A stretch of 64,000 bases of DNA from Planococcus citri (Eukaryota > Arthropoda > Insecta > Hemiptera > Pseudococcidae): NCBI RefSeq assembly GCF_950023065.1, contig NC_088680.1, forward strand, positions 42,644,559 to 42,708,558, in the 5' to 3' direction. Shown here piece after piece: positions 50,401 through 62,400 of this stretch; positions within the stretch are counted from its first letter, which is position 1, and each line of letters begins with the position of its first letter. The position numbers were made by a program, and so were the translations under genes. Below the pieces are notes generated by a model. That model made no database searches. It was not told where the DNA came from and saw only the letters and a program-made list of their open reading frames with translations.

Positions 50401-53400
50401 CTGTGCTTTATATTTTTTGCATCTTCTGAGAAATCGGAATTTGAGTCAAATTGCTCTCTTTATTCTTTCTCTTTTCGATGCTGAGCTTGGACTTTCAAAC
50501 TTTTTTGTGAAATGTACAAATGTAATCAGTATTTCACCTTATAATTTTTTGCTGAAATATTCAAAAGTATGGAAAATTATTGTTTGAAAATTTAGTTCGA
50601 CGAAATCGTTTTTTCAAGCTTTTTCTTGTGGTCTTAGATTGGAAGTTGGTCTTCCCAAAACTGCAATCAAACTGAAATATTCTCGTAAGCTAACATTATT
50701 TCAAAATTAAACCAAAATGAAATACTTTCTCTTTCCCTCATTTTCTGTAATGATTCTTGAAAAATTTCATGAGATGATTAGAAGAACTTGCTGTTATTAT
50801 GCTCCTGATTTTCTGATAATACGCATTTTTAATGAAAAGAAGAATTGGGTTTATGTTGCTGTGGTTTCGAATCAATTTATAATTTTCAACTTTGAATTTA
50901 TGACTTTGCTAAAATATCAATAAATCACAAAATTTATGAAAAATCGGATGTTTTGGAATTGTTATTGTCGAATGAATACGGGTTTGGTGTTAGTTAATTT
51001 AAAAGTTATTTCAAGTCATTGCGTATTTCGAAGGATTCTGAGAATCTAAATCTTCATTTTAATATACGTAAATTATCGGGAACAAAGTTATTCGTCGGTC
51101 TGTTTTCTTCTAAACCTAATCTGAAAAGGTCAATGAACCCAATCAAATTGCTGAGCGCCGCGTTTATCCAACTTGAGGGTCTATTTGGGCGAACGAACGC
51201 GCACATTGGATCTTGAGGCATTACATGAATTATTTTTGGCTGATTAGGTGAAAGGGCAGAAATGTGGTAGGTCTGGAAACGCGTTTTTTATCTTGTTCGA
51301 TGAAAAGCATTTACCTTGCGTAGAGTTATTGCTGTCATAATCGTCGACTTATGAGTGAACGTGCGAAATTACATGTGTGAAACTTCCATAGTCACAACTG
51401 CAGTCATACACATGACGACTAACTCTACATGTGTACGTTCTATCTTGTTATCTGCGAAATATATTAATGTTTGCTTGTTTATGCGTTAAATTACATGTGT
51501 GCGTTTTTTATCACGCTATGTTGGGCACGAAGAGGGTGGGAAACAGAACATTACCATCGGACGGTAATCAAACGACGACGTATAACAAATTGTTGCTTCG
51601 AACTGCGTCAAACGACGCGACCCAACGACGCTATTTCAGGTCGATTATGTGTGTATTTTTTTCCTACCATTATTCGATTATGCTTCGTCATCATCTCATT
51701 TGAATTGGAAAAAAAAATTTCCGGGATGTGTGCCGTGTGCGGCGGTGGCGGAGACCAGAGAGGCAGGCAGTTGTTTAAATACGTATCTAGGGTAACGATA
51801 TGTACTCGGTGTGTGTATTTATGTGTCATTTTTTTCACCAATAATAATAACAGTAGCAGTAGGTTGTGAAATTGATGAAATTTTTATTAAAGTGATGGAC
51901 AGTGACATTAATGGCAAAGGAGAGTTGGAGTGTGTGCGAAGCCAAAAAAGTCCGTGGTTTTTTCTATCCTCGGATTTAGGCGGGTGAAGAGAGGAGATAA
52001 GATGTTAATTTGATCTGAAGCCAGATGCGATGGCACGCGAGGAGACATCGGTGAATGATGCTCGTAGACGTAGCACATTGTGTCTGATGAATGGATGGGC
52101 AGCTGCGAGATTTGGTTATAAATAATGGGGTACGAAGTGGAAATGAAAACGTGAAACGAGCATGCTGTCTGTAGGAGCAAATGGGCAGTGAAAACAAAAC
52201 AGTTTCGAATAAGTTTTTGATTGTGGAAATGAGTAGTAGGGTAAGGAAAATTTGATGAATTTTGAGATGATTATTTGGAGGAAGCTGCGAATTATCGCGA
52301 GAATATTGTGATTGTTGACAAATGAAATACTTTTTTTAAAACATTTTTTGAGCTTTCAGCCATTTTTTGGATGATTAAATTGAATTTCATCTTTTGGACT
52401 ACCTGTACTCGCTCATTTTTCGCAGCGCTCATTTGCCCCTTCAACTGAGGTTCATCCAACGTGTGTTATTCAACAGAGAAATGAAACAATCGGAGGCAAG
52501 TAGAGGTAAACGACACGGCGCATCTTTCAACAGGCTCTCGAGTATGCAGCCCATGGTGTGAAGGTCTAATAGATATCTGCGTATCTGGCATATCTGCGAA
52601 ATAAATACTAGGTATACATGTAAAGTATGTAGCTTCTCTGTGTTTGGTTATGGTTGTGAAGAGGAAGAGGAAGAGGCGAGGCGAGACGAAGCGACGCGAC
52701 GCGGCGGTATTTTTCTGCATAGAGGTCAATGTTTCCTTGTCCTTTTCATCGCATATTTTTAATACTTCTTGACCGATACGACGATAAAGATGGGAGGAGG
52801 ATGCGGTGTCTGGAAACACGTTGTTGTTGTTGATGTTATTAGAGTAAAGACTTCGTAAGAGATTCTCCTCCTTCTCCTCCTCCTCCTCCTCCTCCTCCTC
52901 CTCCTCCTCTTGGCACACGCTCTGTATACGGTGTGTGGATTGTAGATTGTGGATTCTTCTCTTCCTCTTTCTCGCTCTCTTTCGGTCTTTCAACCATAAA
53001 CGGTGTTGGTTTATCCATTTTTTTTTCATTTTTGAAGAACTTTGGCGTTTCGAGTGGCTATGATGAGTGTTATCGCTTACGATTAGTCGGTTCCGGTTTT
53101 GATAGTGATGGGTCGAGTTCGACGTTGTGTCGTGCTAAGAATTTCATATATTCGTTCATACCATACACGGTTCAGATTATCAGTACCTACATGATGTGTA
53201 CAATGTACATGGATCAGGCAGGTGTGGGGGGGGGATCCAAAAATGACAGAATGTAATAGAGAAAAAGTAAGTTAAGTGCACCTAATAAGGCCCACTTCTT
53301 GGAAATTGCATTAGAAAATAAGAACTTCTGATAATAACGGTAAGGTTTTTGCAGACAGTCAAGAAACTAAGTATGTTCTATGCAGTTTTCAAGTTCATAA

Positions 53401-56400
53401 TTGCATGGTTAAGCAATGTTGCCAACTTGAGATTTTTACCAACAAAAAATCAACTATAGACTTTTTCTTAATTCCCAACTTATTGATTACATTTTTTTGC
53501 AGTTTCATTTCAAGTGCCTAAAATTGTCATTAAATTGAGCAGAGCGTTATTAGGTGCACTTACCTTACTTGTTTTTTTCCTACTGACTTGGTGGGTGAAT
53601 AGGTCATGAAAGATTCGATTGTAGTGCCGTGTTATTATCAAGTAGGTATTTTGCCGGCTCTGCGATTTGTTTCGAGTGTAAAAGATGCTGTTTTGTAACA
53701 AGATCGTTAATCATGAGCTTATCTGTTGTTTTATCAAGTACATGGTATCACGTTGTGGAGCAGGATGTAAGGCAGCGTAGTTAATCGCAAATGTGTAGCA
53801 TTTTGGATTGGAACGATAGCTGATGAAGGTTTGAATTTTGTACTGTAATTTTCAAAGTTCTACTTTCCCTTTGCGTCAACATATGTAGTTTGACAGGCTT
53901 GATTTGGGAAAATCGTGAATTGAGAAGTTTTTGTGACGTGATTAGCCGGGGGCCCGCATAAGGATCTATTGCACCCCCTCCCCCCGGAAAAAATTCATCA
54001 CCTGTCAAAATTTCAAGTGCTAAAGTGCCTTTTTCGAATTTTGGTGAATTTTTGAAAATCAAATTTGGGCCAAAAATGAGAGAAAAAAATCAAAATTTTA
54101 CCAAATTGACCTACAAAGCTGAAATTTGGGATATACCATATTTTTGACCTGCCAAATCGATTGGAAACTGTTTCAAACCGTTTTGAGTAGTTCTGGAGCC
54201 TCCAGCAGATTTTTGAAACTCGAATTCCCACAAAATTTCATCAAATAAAGTTGGAAAGCCAAAATTGATTCTGCAAACTAATTTCAATACGCTACGAAGT
54301 CGACCGCAGGTGGATTTAAAGTCGTTTTGGAGCCTCCAGCGACTTTTTAAAAATTCCTGGAGCCTCCAGCAGATTTTTGAAACTTTAAATTTTCACAAAA
54401 TTTCATCAAATGGAGATGAATTCTAACACCCTCTGAAGACGACTTCAGTTTTTTTTCACTTCTGGTGGGTTCAAGTCATTTTGGAGCCTCCAGCGACTTT
54501 TTGAAAATTCCTGGAGTCTCCAGCAGATTTTTAAAACTTGAATTTCCGCGAAATTTTATCAAATGCCGTAGGAAGATTGAATTTTATTCTGCAAATTAAT
54601 TTCAATACGCTATGAAGTCGACTGCAGATGGATTTTAAGTCGTTTTGCAGTTTCCAGCGACTTTTCAGAAAGTACTGAAGCTTTCGGTAGATTTTCGAAA
54701 CTTTACTGCCTGAAATACATTTTGGAGTAATGCCAAAAATAGGGTGTCAAGTCAACTGAATTTCATCTTTCTATACGTCAAACGGAGACGGAAGCGTGAA
54801 TTTTTAAAATTTTCAAATAAGCAGATATAAAATCAACGCACAAAAATAAGTTTAAAACTTGAAATTTTGTGAAAATTTAAAGTTTCAAAAATCTGCTGGA
54901 GTCTCCAGGAATTTTTAAAAAGTCACTGAAGGCTCCAAAACGACTTGAAATCCTCCTGCAGTCGACTGAATTCTCAATTAGGGTGATCAACAGTCTTGCC
55001 ATTCCTGCAAGTTCAGCTTTTTTCCCGCATTTTTGCTTGTGCGTTTTGATGTGCTGCTTCATCCTACTTTCCATAAAAACGTCTTTTTTTTCAACATCAG
55101 ATTTACAATTTTCTGATTTATACCTGTCCCTTGAACAATTTTGAAAAAATTTCATTACAAAGTTCTCAGTTTGCTAAATCTTCTGAACTTCCCATTTAAG
55201 AAATTTTGGAAAATAACAGAAATTTGCTAAAAATTTTACGCTATCGGTTCGTCCGGGTAGAAGTATGTCTCTTTATCCAACGTGAGTGTAAAATGTCGAT
55301 CCCTCTCCTCCACTTTAAAAAAATGTTGTTCTTTTATTGCGCCAAATTTTGGTCAATGGGAATTTACTGAATGTAAATTTCATTGTTACTTACTCCCTGA
55401 AAATTTGAAAATGAATGCAAAAATTTCCAAAAATGTAGGCAAGCTTGAGAAGTGATGAACTAGTGACAAATGGAAGTCTCTATCTCTGAAAACCTTTTTT
55501 CTAATACTTCATCTTCATTTGGGGGGGGGGGGGGTTATTGAGTGAGTGAGGAAAACTTGAGTTTTGAGGAGATATAAATTATCACTGTTATCAGTCTCAA
55601 CACTCGTGGTTTTTTTCCACGATTAATGATATTTTCATTATTCTCATTAGCATATACGATAATGTACCTACCTGTTCTTGTGTGTACGTAATGCATATGG
55701 TACACGTAAAAAGTAATTTGTACTTGATAATACGAGTATGACGGCGCCACACCGCACCTCATTCGTCATTGAGTCATCGTCCACGTTCAGGAGACGAGTA
55801 GTGAAAGTGAACACGACGATATACAGTCAAAATGTAAATAAATCGAGTCGATTGTTTTACTATCGTTATGTTCTGGTTGTATGTATTGCATGTACTTACG
55901 CGATGAAACTATTTTTCCACTAATTAATTTTATGTACTCGAGGACTTCTCGTCCTCGTTGTCGTTTATGGCGCTTTTGTATCGATATGACGTCATAGAAT
56001 GGTATATTATGAGTAGTTTTCTATTTCTAGCAGGTATACGATGTCAGAAGAATCAAAAACTTGCATATTTTCCACTGATTATGGTTTTAAAAAAGGTGCA
56101 CTTCGAGTGTACATTTGATTCTTGTAATTTATCCACAAAGAGTCCATGCAGAATAATGAAAGCTTTAGTGATAGGCTGCTCACCTGTGCCTGCAAATGAT
56201 GTGGGTAAAATTCATTGCTGCATGAGAACGAATCCTCTGAAATTGTAATTTTCAAATTCTCGAGGCTGGGTATAATATGTAGTTTTTTATTGGTAGGTAT
56301 AGGTAACCATCAACTGTAGTCTGAGTAGCAGTTGTTGTTGTTTCAGTTGTTTGTATACCTTTGCGCAGGCCAGACAGCCTGAGGGCACGCATGCGAGACA

Positions 56401-59400
56401 TTGTGTGAAAGAATGGTCAAAAATATACTATGAGGAAAAAAGTGTTCGATTTTATCGTACCTTGTTTACCTTTGTTTATTCCTTTGCCGTTTTATCGATC
56501 GGTAAACAATTGAGTTTTTTTTCCTACGACGTGCCATGCGATCATCAAAAGAAACCACTACCATTGATAATAGTTCGAGTCATAGTCCCTGTTCTGTCCT
56601 CTCCTCTTACTCTTCTCCTTCGTGAAAATTCGGTGGAATTTATTTTAAGCAAATGTACGCTACTAATACGTACATTGTACATGGAGGAGAAACACGAAGA
56701 TCATTAGTCACACCAAATACTCTCTATACGAGTACACTATATAATATTACCGGCATGGCATGCTTTCGCATAACGATGATGATGGTGAAGATGTGAAAGG
56801 GAGACGAAGGGAGATACACGATTTTAATGAACTTCCTCAATTAGTCATATGCGTACTGGTGGATCTACGAGTACGATGCGTCAGCATGGACGAACGTTAG
56901 CCTTATGCCCTGTATGTTGCTCACAGCATAGCATATTACGAGTATATAGTAATGCATTAGTATTTTTTGTTTACTTGTGTACATGTGTGAAATGTAGGTA
57001 CATTACAACACATGTAAGATACCTAATCACAAATACCCTTTATTAAATGAACCGTGTAGATAATTCGAGTATGTGTAAAAATACTACAATATTAGCTCAA
57101 GAAAAGGCGTGGTTACATCTGAGAAAAATTTCAATAAGGTAACTCGCCATTATTTTGCGTCGAGTGATTGATGTAGGTGCTCAGAGAGAAGGAAAATTTT
57201 ATTAGAGAAAAAGGGAATACCTACGTAGAAACTATGGAAAAGAAAGGAGAAGAAATGATAAATGCAGCTTGGCCGGATTCTAGAGGGAAACGAGTCGTCG
57301 TCGGCGTCCGGGCGTTGGGGAAAATGATGGAAAAATAATATGTGTGTAAAATACGAACGCGTGGACGGAGGGCGACGAATTGCCGAATAAAATAATGGAA
57401 ATACCTACTTACATTTAAAATGTATAAAAAGGCGCGGTAGGGTCTGCTACACCTTTGGAATGCACGTACCTGGCAACACTGATCGAGTTGAATGACGTTC
57501 GCGTACTACGTGTGCGAGGCGGTACACTAGTGGGTTAAGTATGCGTGACTCGAATTGATGGTGAGGTGCGCTCGATGGTTTTTTGGGGTATGGTTCACTT
57601 CACGTGGGTTGGACGTTGTTGTGGATGTGGAACTTGAAAGAATTGGACAGTTGGTGTGATTGAAAGTCGAGGGTTTTCTGTCTTGTTCAATTTTTTTCAT
57701 TTTTATGGGTAGGTATATTTATGAGGAGAAATGAGTTCTGCGTTCTTGAAATATGGTTTTGAGAAAAAAAGTAATATTTCATGAAATTTGACAGAAGGTA
57801 GTTGAAGCTATACGTATTATGTTTTTTTGATGCCTGAAAACTTCATCCCTCAACAGCTCATCCTCTTCATCTACTCTCAAATTTTGATTACCAAAATTAC
57901 TTTAAAACAGTTTCAAAAATTCAATTTGTCCAAATTTTGGTCTCACTTCTGGAAGATAAAAACGACGAATAAGATCAACGAGTGAAGTACTTAAGATACC
58001 ATACACTTTTTCATTTTTTCCAACTAGTTACATTGCCATTGGCTAGAATTGTCGAAGTCTCACCTTGTGCCAACAACACCAGAAAGTTAAGCTTTTTGTC
58101 AAACTGGACGAAAAGTTGTTTTATGCCAAAAATATTGCTGAAAATTGTCATCTTTTCACGAAAAATTTCAGAAGGTCACTCCTTTTTTTATAAAAAATTG
58201 CCAAGAAATTTAATTTTTTTTTACCAATACTTAATTGCCAAAAAGATTTGCTTTGTACTAAAATTTTTAGACCTCCTCGTCGCCAAAAAATGTGTTTTTT
58301 TTACCAAAAATTTCCTATAAACCTCACTTTTTTAAAAAAATGCTAAAAATGCCTGCCCTTTGCTAAAATTAAGTATTTAAGTCTTGGTTTCAAACATAAA
58401 TGGCAAAAATTTTCTTTTTTTATCAATGTTGCCGAAAAGTCTTGTTTGAATTGGCCATAAATCTTCTTTTTTCTCACAGAAGTTGCTAGAACGCTCCACT
58501 CTTTAATGATATTGTTAAAGTGTTGCTTTTTGCAGAAAAAAAAAACAGTGATAAAGTCTCTTTTTTTCCACAAAAGATGCAACAAATTCTCACTTTTTTT
58601 AAACAAAAAATTGCCATGAATTTTCCCCTTTTTATAAGACTTCCAACGAGTCTCACTTTTTTGATAAAAATTGCTGAACAGTTTCGTTTTTTTTAAACCA
58701 ACAATTATTAAAAAAGCGTTGTCTTTTTCTAAAATTTTCAAAGTCTTGATTTCTAAAAAAAAAAAAAAATAGCAAAAAGTTTCGCCTTCTGCCAAAAGTA
58801 CCGGAAAGTCTCATTTTTTCAAACCGAAGTAAAACAAAAAATGTCGCCTTCTCTCAGAGGGATCAAAAGTCTCGTTTTTGTCAAAAATTGCTTTTAATTT
58901 AAATAATGTTTTTTTGCGGTAAAAATCTCAAAAATTTTGCGAAATATGTAATCCATTTGCTCTGGGGCCATTTTCACTCTCCACGGCTCTTACCTTCTGT
59001 AGAGTAGGACGCAGTGCTCCCAAAAACGGATATGAATGAAACCTTTTTAGATGCTTTATTCCCATCGTGCATTTATTGAAGTATTTGATTGTCTTGTTTC
59101 TTTAGGTACATAGTTAGATAGCTAGGTAGATACTGGGTCTGAGCTATTTATTTGCTTTGTTGCATTCATGAATTTTTCTTCAAGATTTTGAGCATGTCAT
59201 GCTTACAAAATTTCAGACTTATCATTACAATTTTTGGCGAGAGTTTTCCGGAGGGAGGGGAGGGGAGGAGGAGATGAAATATCATTATTTGAAGTTCTGT
59301 AAACATTTTGGTATTGTTCATCTGCGAAGTACCATTATTCTTGTCAGATTGTTTGGTATTTGAAAAAAAAATTGAAAGATACTTAATGCACTTTTTCATT

Positions 59401-62400
59401 TTTTCCACATTAATTTTTGGCGAGAGTTTTCCGGAGGGAGGGGAGGGGAGGAGGAGATGAAATATCATTGTTTGAAGTTCTGTAAACATTTTGGTATTGT
59501 TCATCTGCGAAGTACCATTATTCTTGTCAGATTGTTTGGTATTTGAAAAAAAAATTGAAAGATACTTAATGCACTTTTTCATTTTTTCCACATTATTTGA
59601 CCCAAAACGACTGAAAAAGTCACTGAAAACGAATATTTGTCAGTCACGCTTATTTGTTTGGAACTAATACATATTTTTGAGACTGCAGATTCCGCTTAGA
59701 ACTCAGAGGTTGTCAACTGTAGGCAGCCTGGCGGGCTAATCGAGGGAATGCATATTTTTTCTCACCTTAATGACTGCTACGAGTATATGAGGTATCTTAC
59801 CGAAATAATATTTTCAATTTTTACCCCAATCTATAGGACATTTTCAAGGTACGACTACCAAGAGAAACTGCAGAACTGCAAAAGAAGAAAATTCACTATT
59901 GAAAAAAAACTGTTCATATGGACTCCAATCCCCTCTCCCGGCCTCTCCTGTCGACCTTGAACATCTTGAATTATGTATGCTGAACAGATTGTCCACACTT
60001 CTGAACGAGAAATTTTCCCTCAAAAGTCAGGGAATTTTTAAAAGTGTTCATCTATAGTTTTTTTAACAATTCTAGTAGTTTATTGTATTTATATTTTGGA
60101 TAGGGGTTGAAACTGTTGAAAAACCAAAAACCAAAAATGAAGGAAAAACCAAATATAAATCTGTTTTGTGTTTTGTGCAAAACTCAAAACCAAAAATAAA
60201 AAATATTTGATCAAAACCAATTATAAAAAAATTTAAATTTAAATCATCAAAATATGTGTAATGTTTCGACTATGCATTAATTGACTAGTAGAAATGAATA
60301 CAATAATTAATAATACTAATACTACCTAGAATTAGGTGGCATAATGCGATGATTGGCAGAAAAAAAAAACCTGAAAACTGAAACCAAAAACCAAATAAAA
60401 GTACCAAAAAACTGTAACCCAAAAACCAAAAACCAATTATCAAAAGGTGAAAACTGAACTGAAACCGAAAACCAAAAGTCAATTTACTTATTTCAGTTTT
60501 CAACCCGTGATTTTGGAAAAAATTTCCCTTGCGTCGCTCGGGTAATTTCGTTTGGTTTGGGCTTAAAACCGAACGCATTGAAAAACGTGATTTTTTTCAG
60601 TGCAAAGGAGGGATAATTTTGAAAATATGGCGTGTTATTTTGAAAAAAAAGGTCCGAAAAAATGGAAAAATTGGTTTGAAAACCCTAGAAAAGTCAGGGA
60701 AAATTATTTCCAGAAATGAGTGGACACCCTGGTACAAGAAGCTTGGTGTAACATCGTAAAGATCTGGCCAAAAATAGTAAAAACAAATACGTAATCATTC
60801 AATGGTTGCATTCAATTAAACGTTTGCATTTAGGAAGTAATGAATGAATGCTAGAAACACGCACCTCCTCACGAAACCATCGTTCGCGTACTTGACACAG
60901 TAGACTCAATTGATGTTCTCGTACTATAGTCGCGACCTCCGCGCCGCGCCGGCTGTCGTAGCCGCGGTTCGTTGTCAACGGTGGCAGTGGCTCTGTGTAG
61001 TAATGAATCGTTTGTATGTGTTAGTAGCGCAGCTATGTAATACTCTCGTAATTCGTACGTATGTGTGTATCGGTTTGAGCGCGTGTGCGTACGGTATGCC
61101 GAAGTTGACGCATGCGCACATTCATTTAGCCGGCCGGCCGGCATGGTTGCTGTGTGTTTCTTAGAAATGTGTGTCTCGTTCGTGTTTTCGACGACTCGTT
61201 CGTAGAGTAATAATTTTTTGCTGCTCGACGCCATGTTTTTTTTTCGTTTTTCGTTTTGATAAGAAGCTAAAAAAAAAAAAAAAAAAAGGAATACCGGATA
61301 GTAGATTTTTCGGCGTTCGGTATCCGATCGGTAGTCTTGTGTATGCGAACGGGTCAAAAGTACTCGAAAGTTTCGGTGGTCGATCGTGTGTGTTTGTATG
61401 CGATTTTTTTCTTACCCTATCGAATTAGTAAGTTATTTATTTATTTCCTTTTAAATGGAATACACGACTTTGTGTTTCGTGTGTGTTTTGTGGTCATTGC
61501 GGCGGATTTAAAAGCGAGTTTTCTAAGGTATGGTAGCTGACTGCTTCCGATGTTATGACGTGGTACACGTGAATTGTGTGTTTTTTTGGGTGTTTTTTCT
61601 GGTTTTTTTGGTAGATAGATAGGTAGATAATTCGGTGTTCGATTTCGGCGACTGTTCGGTCTGTTGTTGTTGTGGTGTTTTCGTTATAAATAATGCTGCG
61701 GTCGACGTATAGTATGTGTGTGACTGTTCGGACAGCTATGGCTATTCGTCGGTGAAATATTAATCGATAAATTGATTTTTCAAACGGTATTTGTGTAATT
61801 ATTCGTGTATCGTGTATAGATTTATTGTTATCGACGATACGGCGCCGCATCGTGGGTTTGATCGGGGCCAGCTCGCTGTGTAATTATCTAATGTGGGTTT
61901 TACCGTAGATACAAATTGTTTTTGGAAGAGAATATGTGGTTGGGGGAGCTAAATTTGATGTGTAATTTTACATACTCGATGTAGAACGGTGTAGCACCTA
62001 GATAATAGAAGTCCTCGCCCATATAACTACGATGATGTGGTGTTGAATCACGTCGCTCGTACTCGTTATTGGTCTGTTTATAGTGTTGTATAAATTTAGT
62101 AGCTGATAGCTTACGAGTTGTATAAATGTTGATTATGGTATCACTAATCTACGTGTGTTTTTTGTTTCTGACATTACAGCGGTTGTAATAACACCAGCGC
62201 CAAAGTGGTAATATCCAATCTGCCCGGAAATGCACGAATCGAAGATTTGGAACAATTATTAGCGCCGTACGGACAACCTCAAAATTATGAAAAACTCGGC
62301 ACCAAAGAAGGACCAACGCAAGCTGTGCAGATTTCTTTCGATACGCCGGAACAGGCGCAACAGTGAGTCGAATCGTCTTACGAATTACTTTCGAGTCGAC

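Larger units (their letters stand above)
44448..53264. other. Imp intron (first 8.8 kb after the start exon)
   Basis: It begins with a GC-rich 200 bases that include the short hairpin. Thereafter it is AT-rich with the possible transposon end at 45.76 kb, the possible terminal exon at 47.28 kb and the TCC microsatellite. No other gene is supported. Confidence 0.6.
54981..59230. other. Imp intron, no gene recognised
   Basis: It contains the poly-G run and a mildly CpG-richer patch at 55.73-55.83 kb, where an ATG at 55738 opens a basic, Ser-rich 61-codon frame. A second frame at 56351-56707 also has no motif. Five TACGAGTA words occur in or just beyond this stretch (about 55731, 56730, 56867, 56938 and 59776). 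The low-complexity array fills 58.12-58.90 kb. Confidence 0.5.

Noticed and set aside
52466..53029. 187-codon - strand frame with a poly-Glu stretch
   Set aside because: The length is due to the TCC microsatellite. The remaining residues show no domain, and there is no start or splice context.
59166..59591. - strand frame with an internal repeated peptide
   Set aside because: The peptide repeat is simply the 183 bp (61-codon) tandem duplication read in frame.
60110..60500. Telomere-like repeat
   Set aside because: The words are irregular AACCAAAAACC, not TTAGG/CCTAA arrays.
61171..61427. Frame through the 61428 donor in the phase that Imp exon 62180 needs
   Set aside because: It crosses an 18-A run giving poly-Lys and has no similarity to Imp leaders. 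The phase match has a one-in-three chance.
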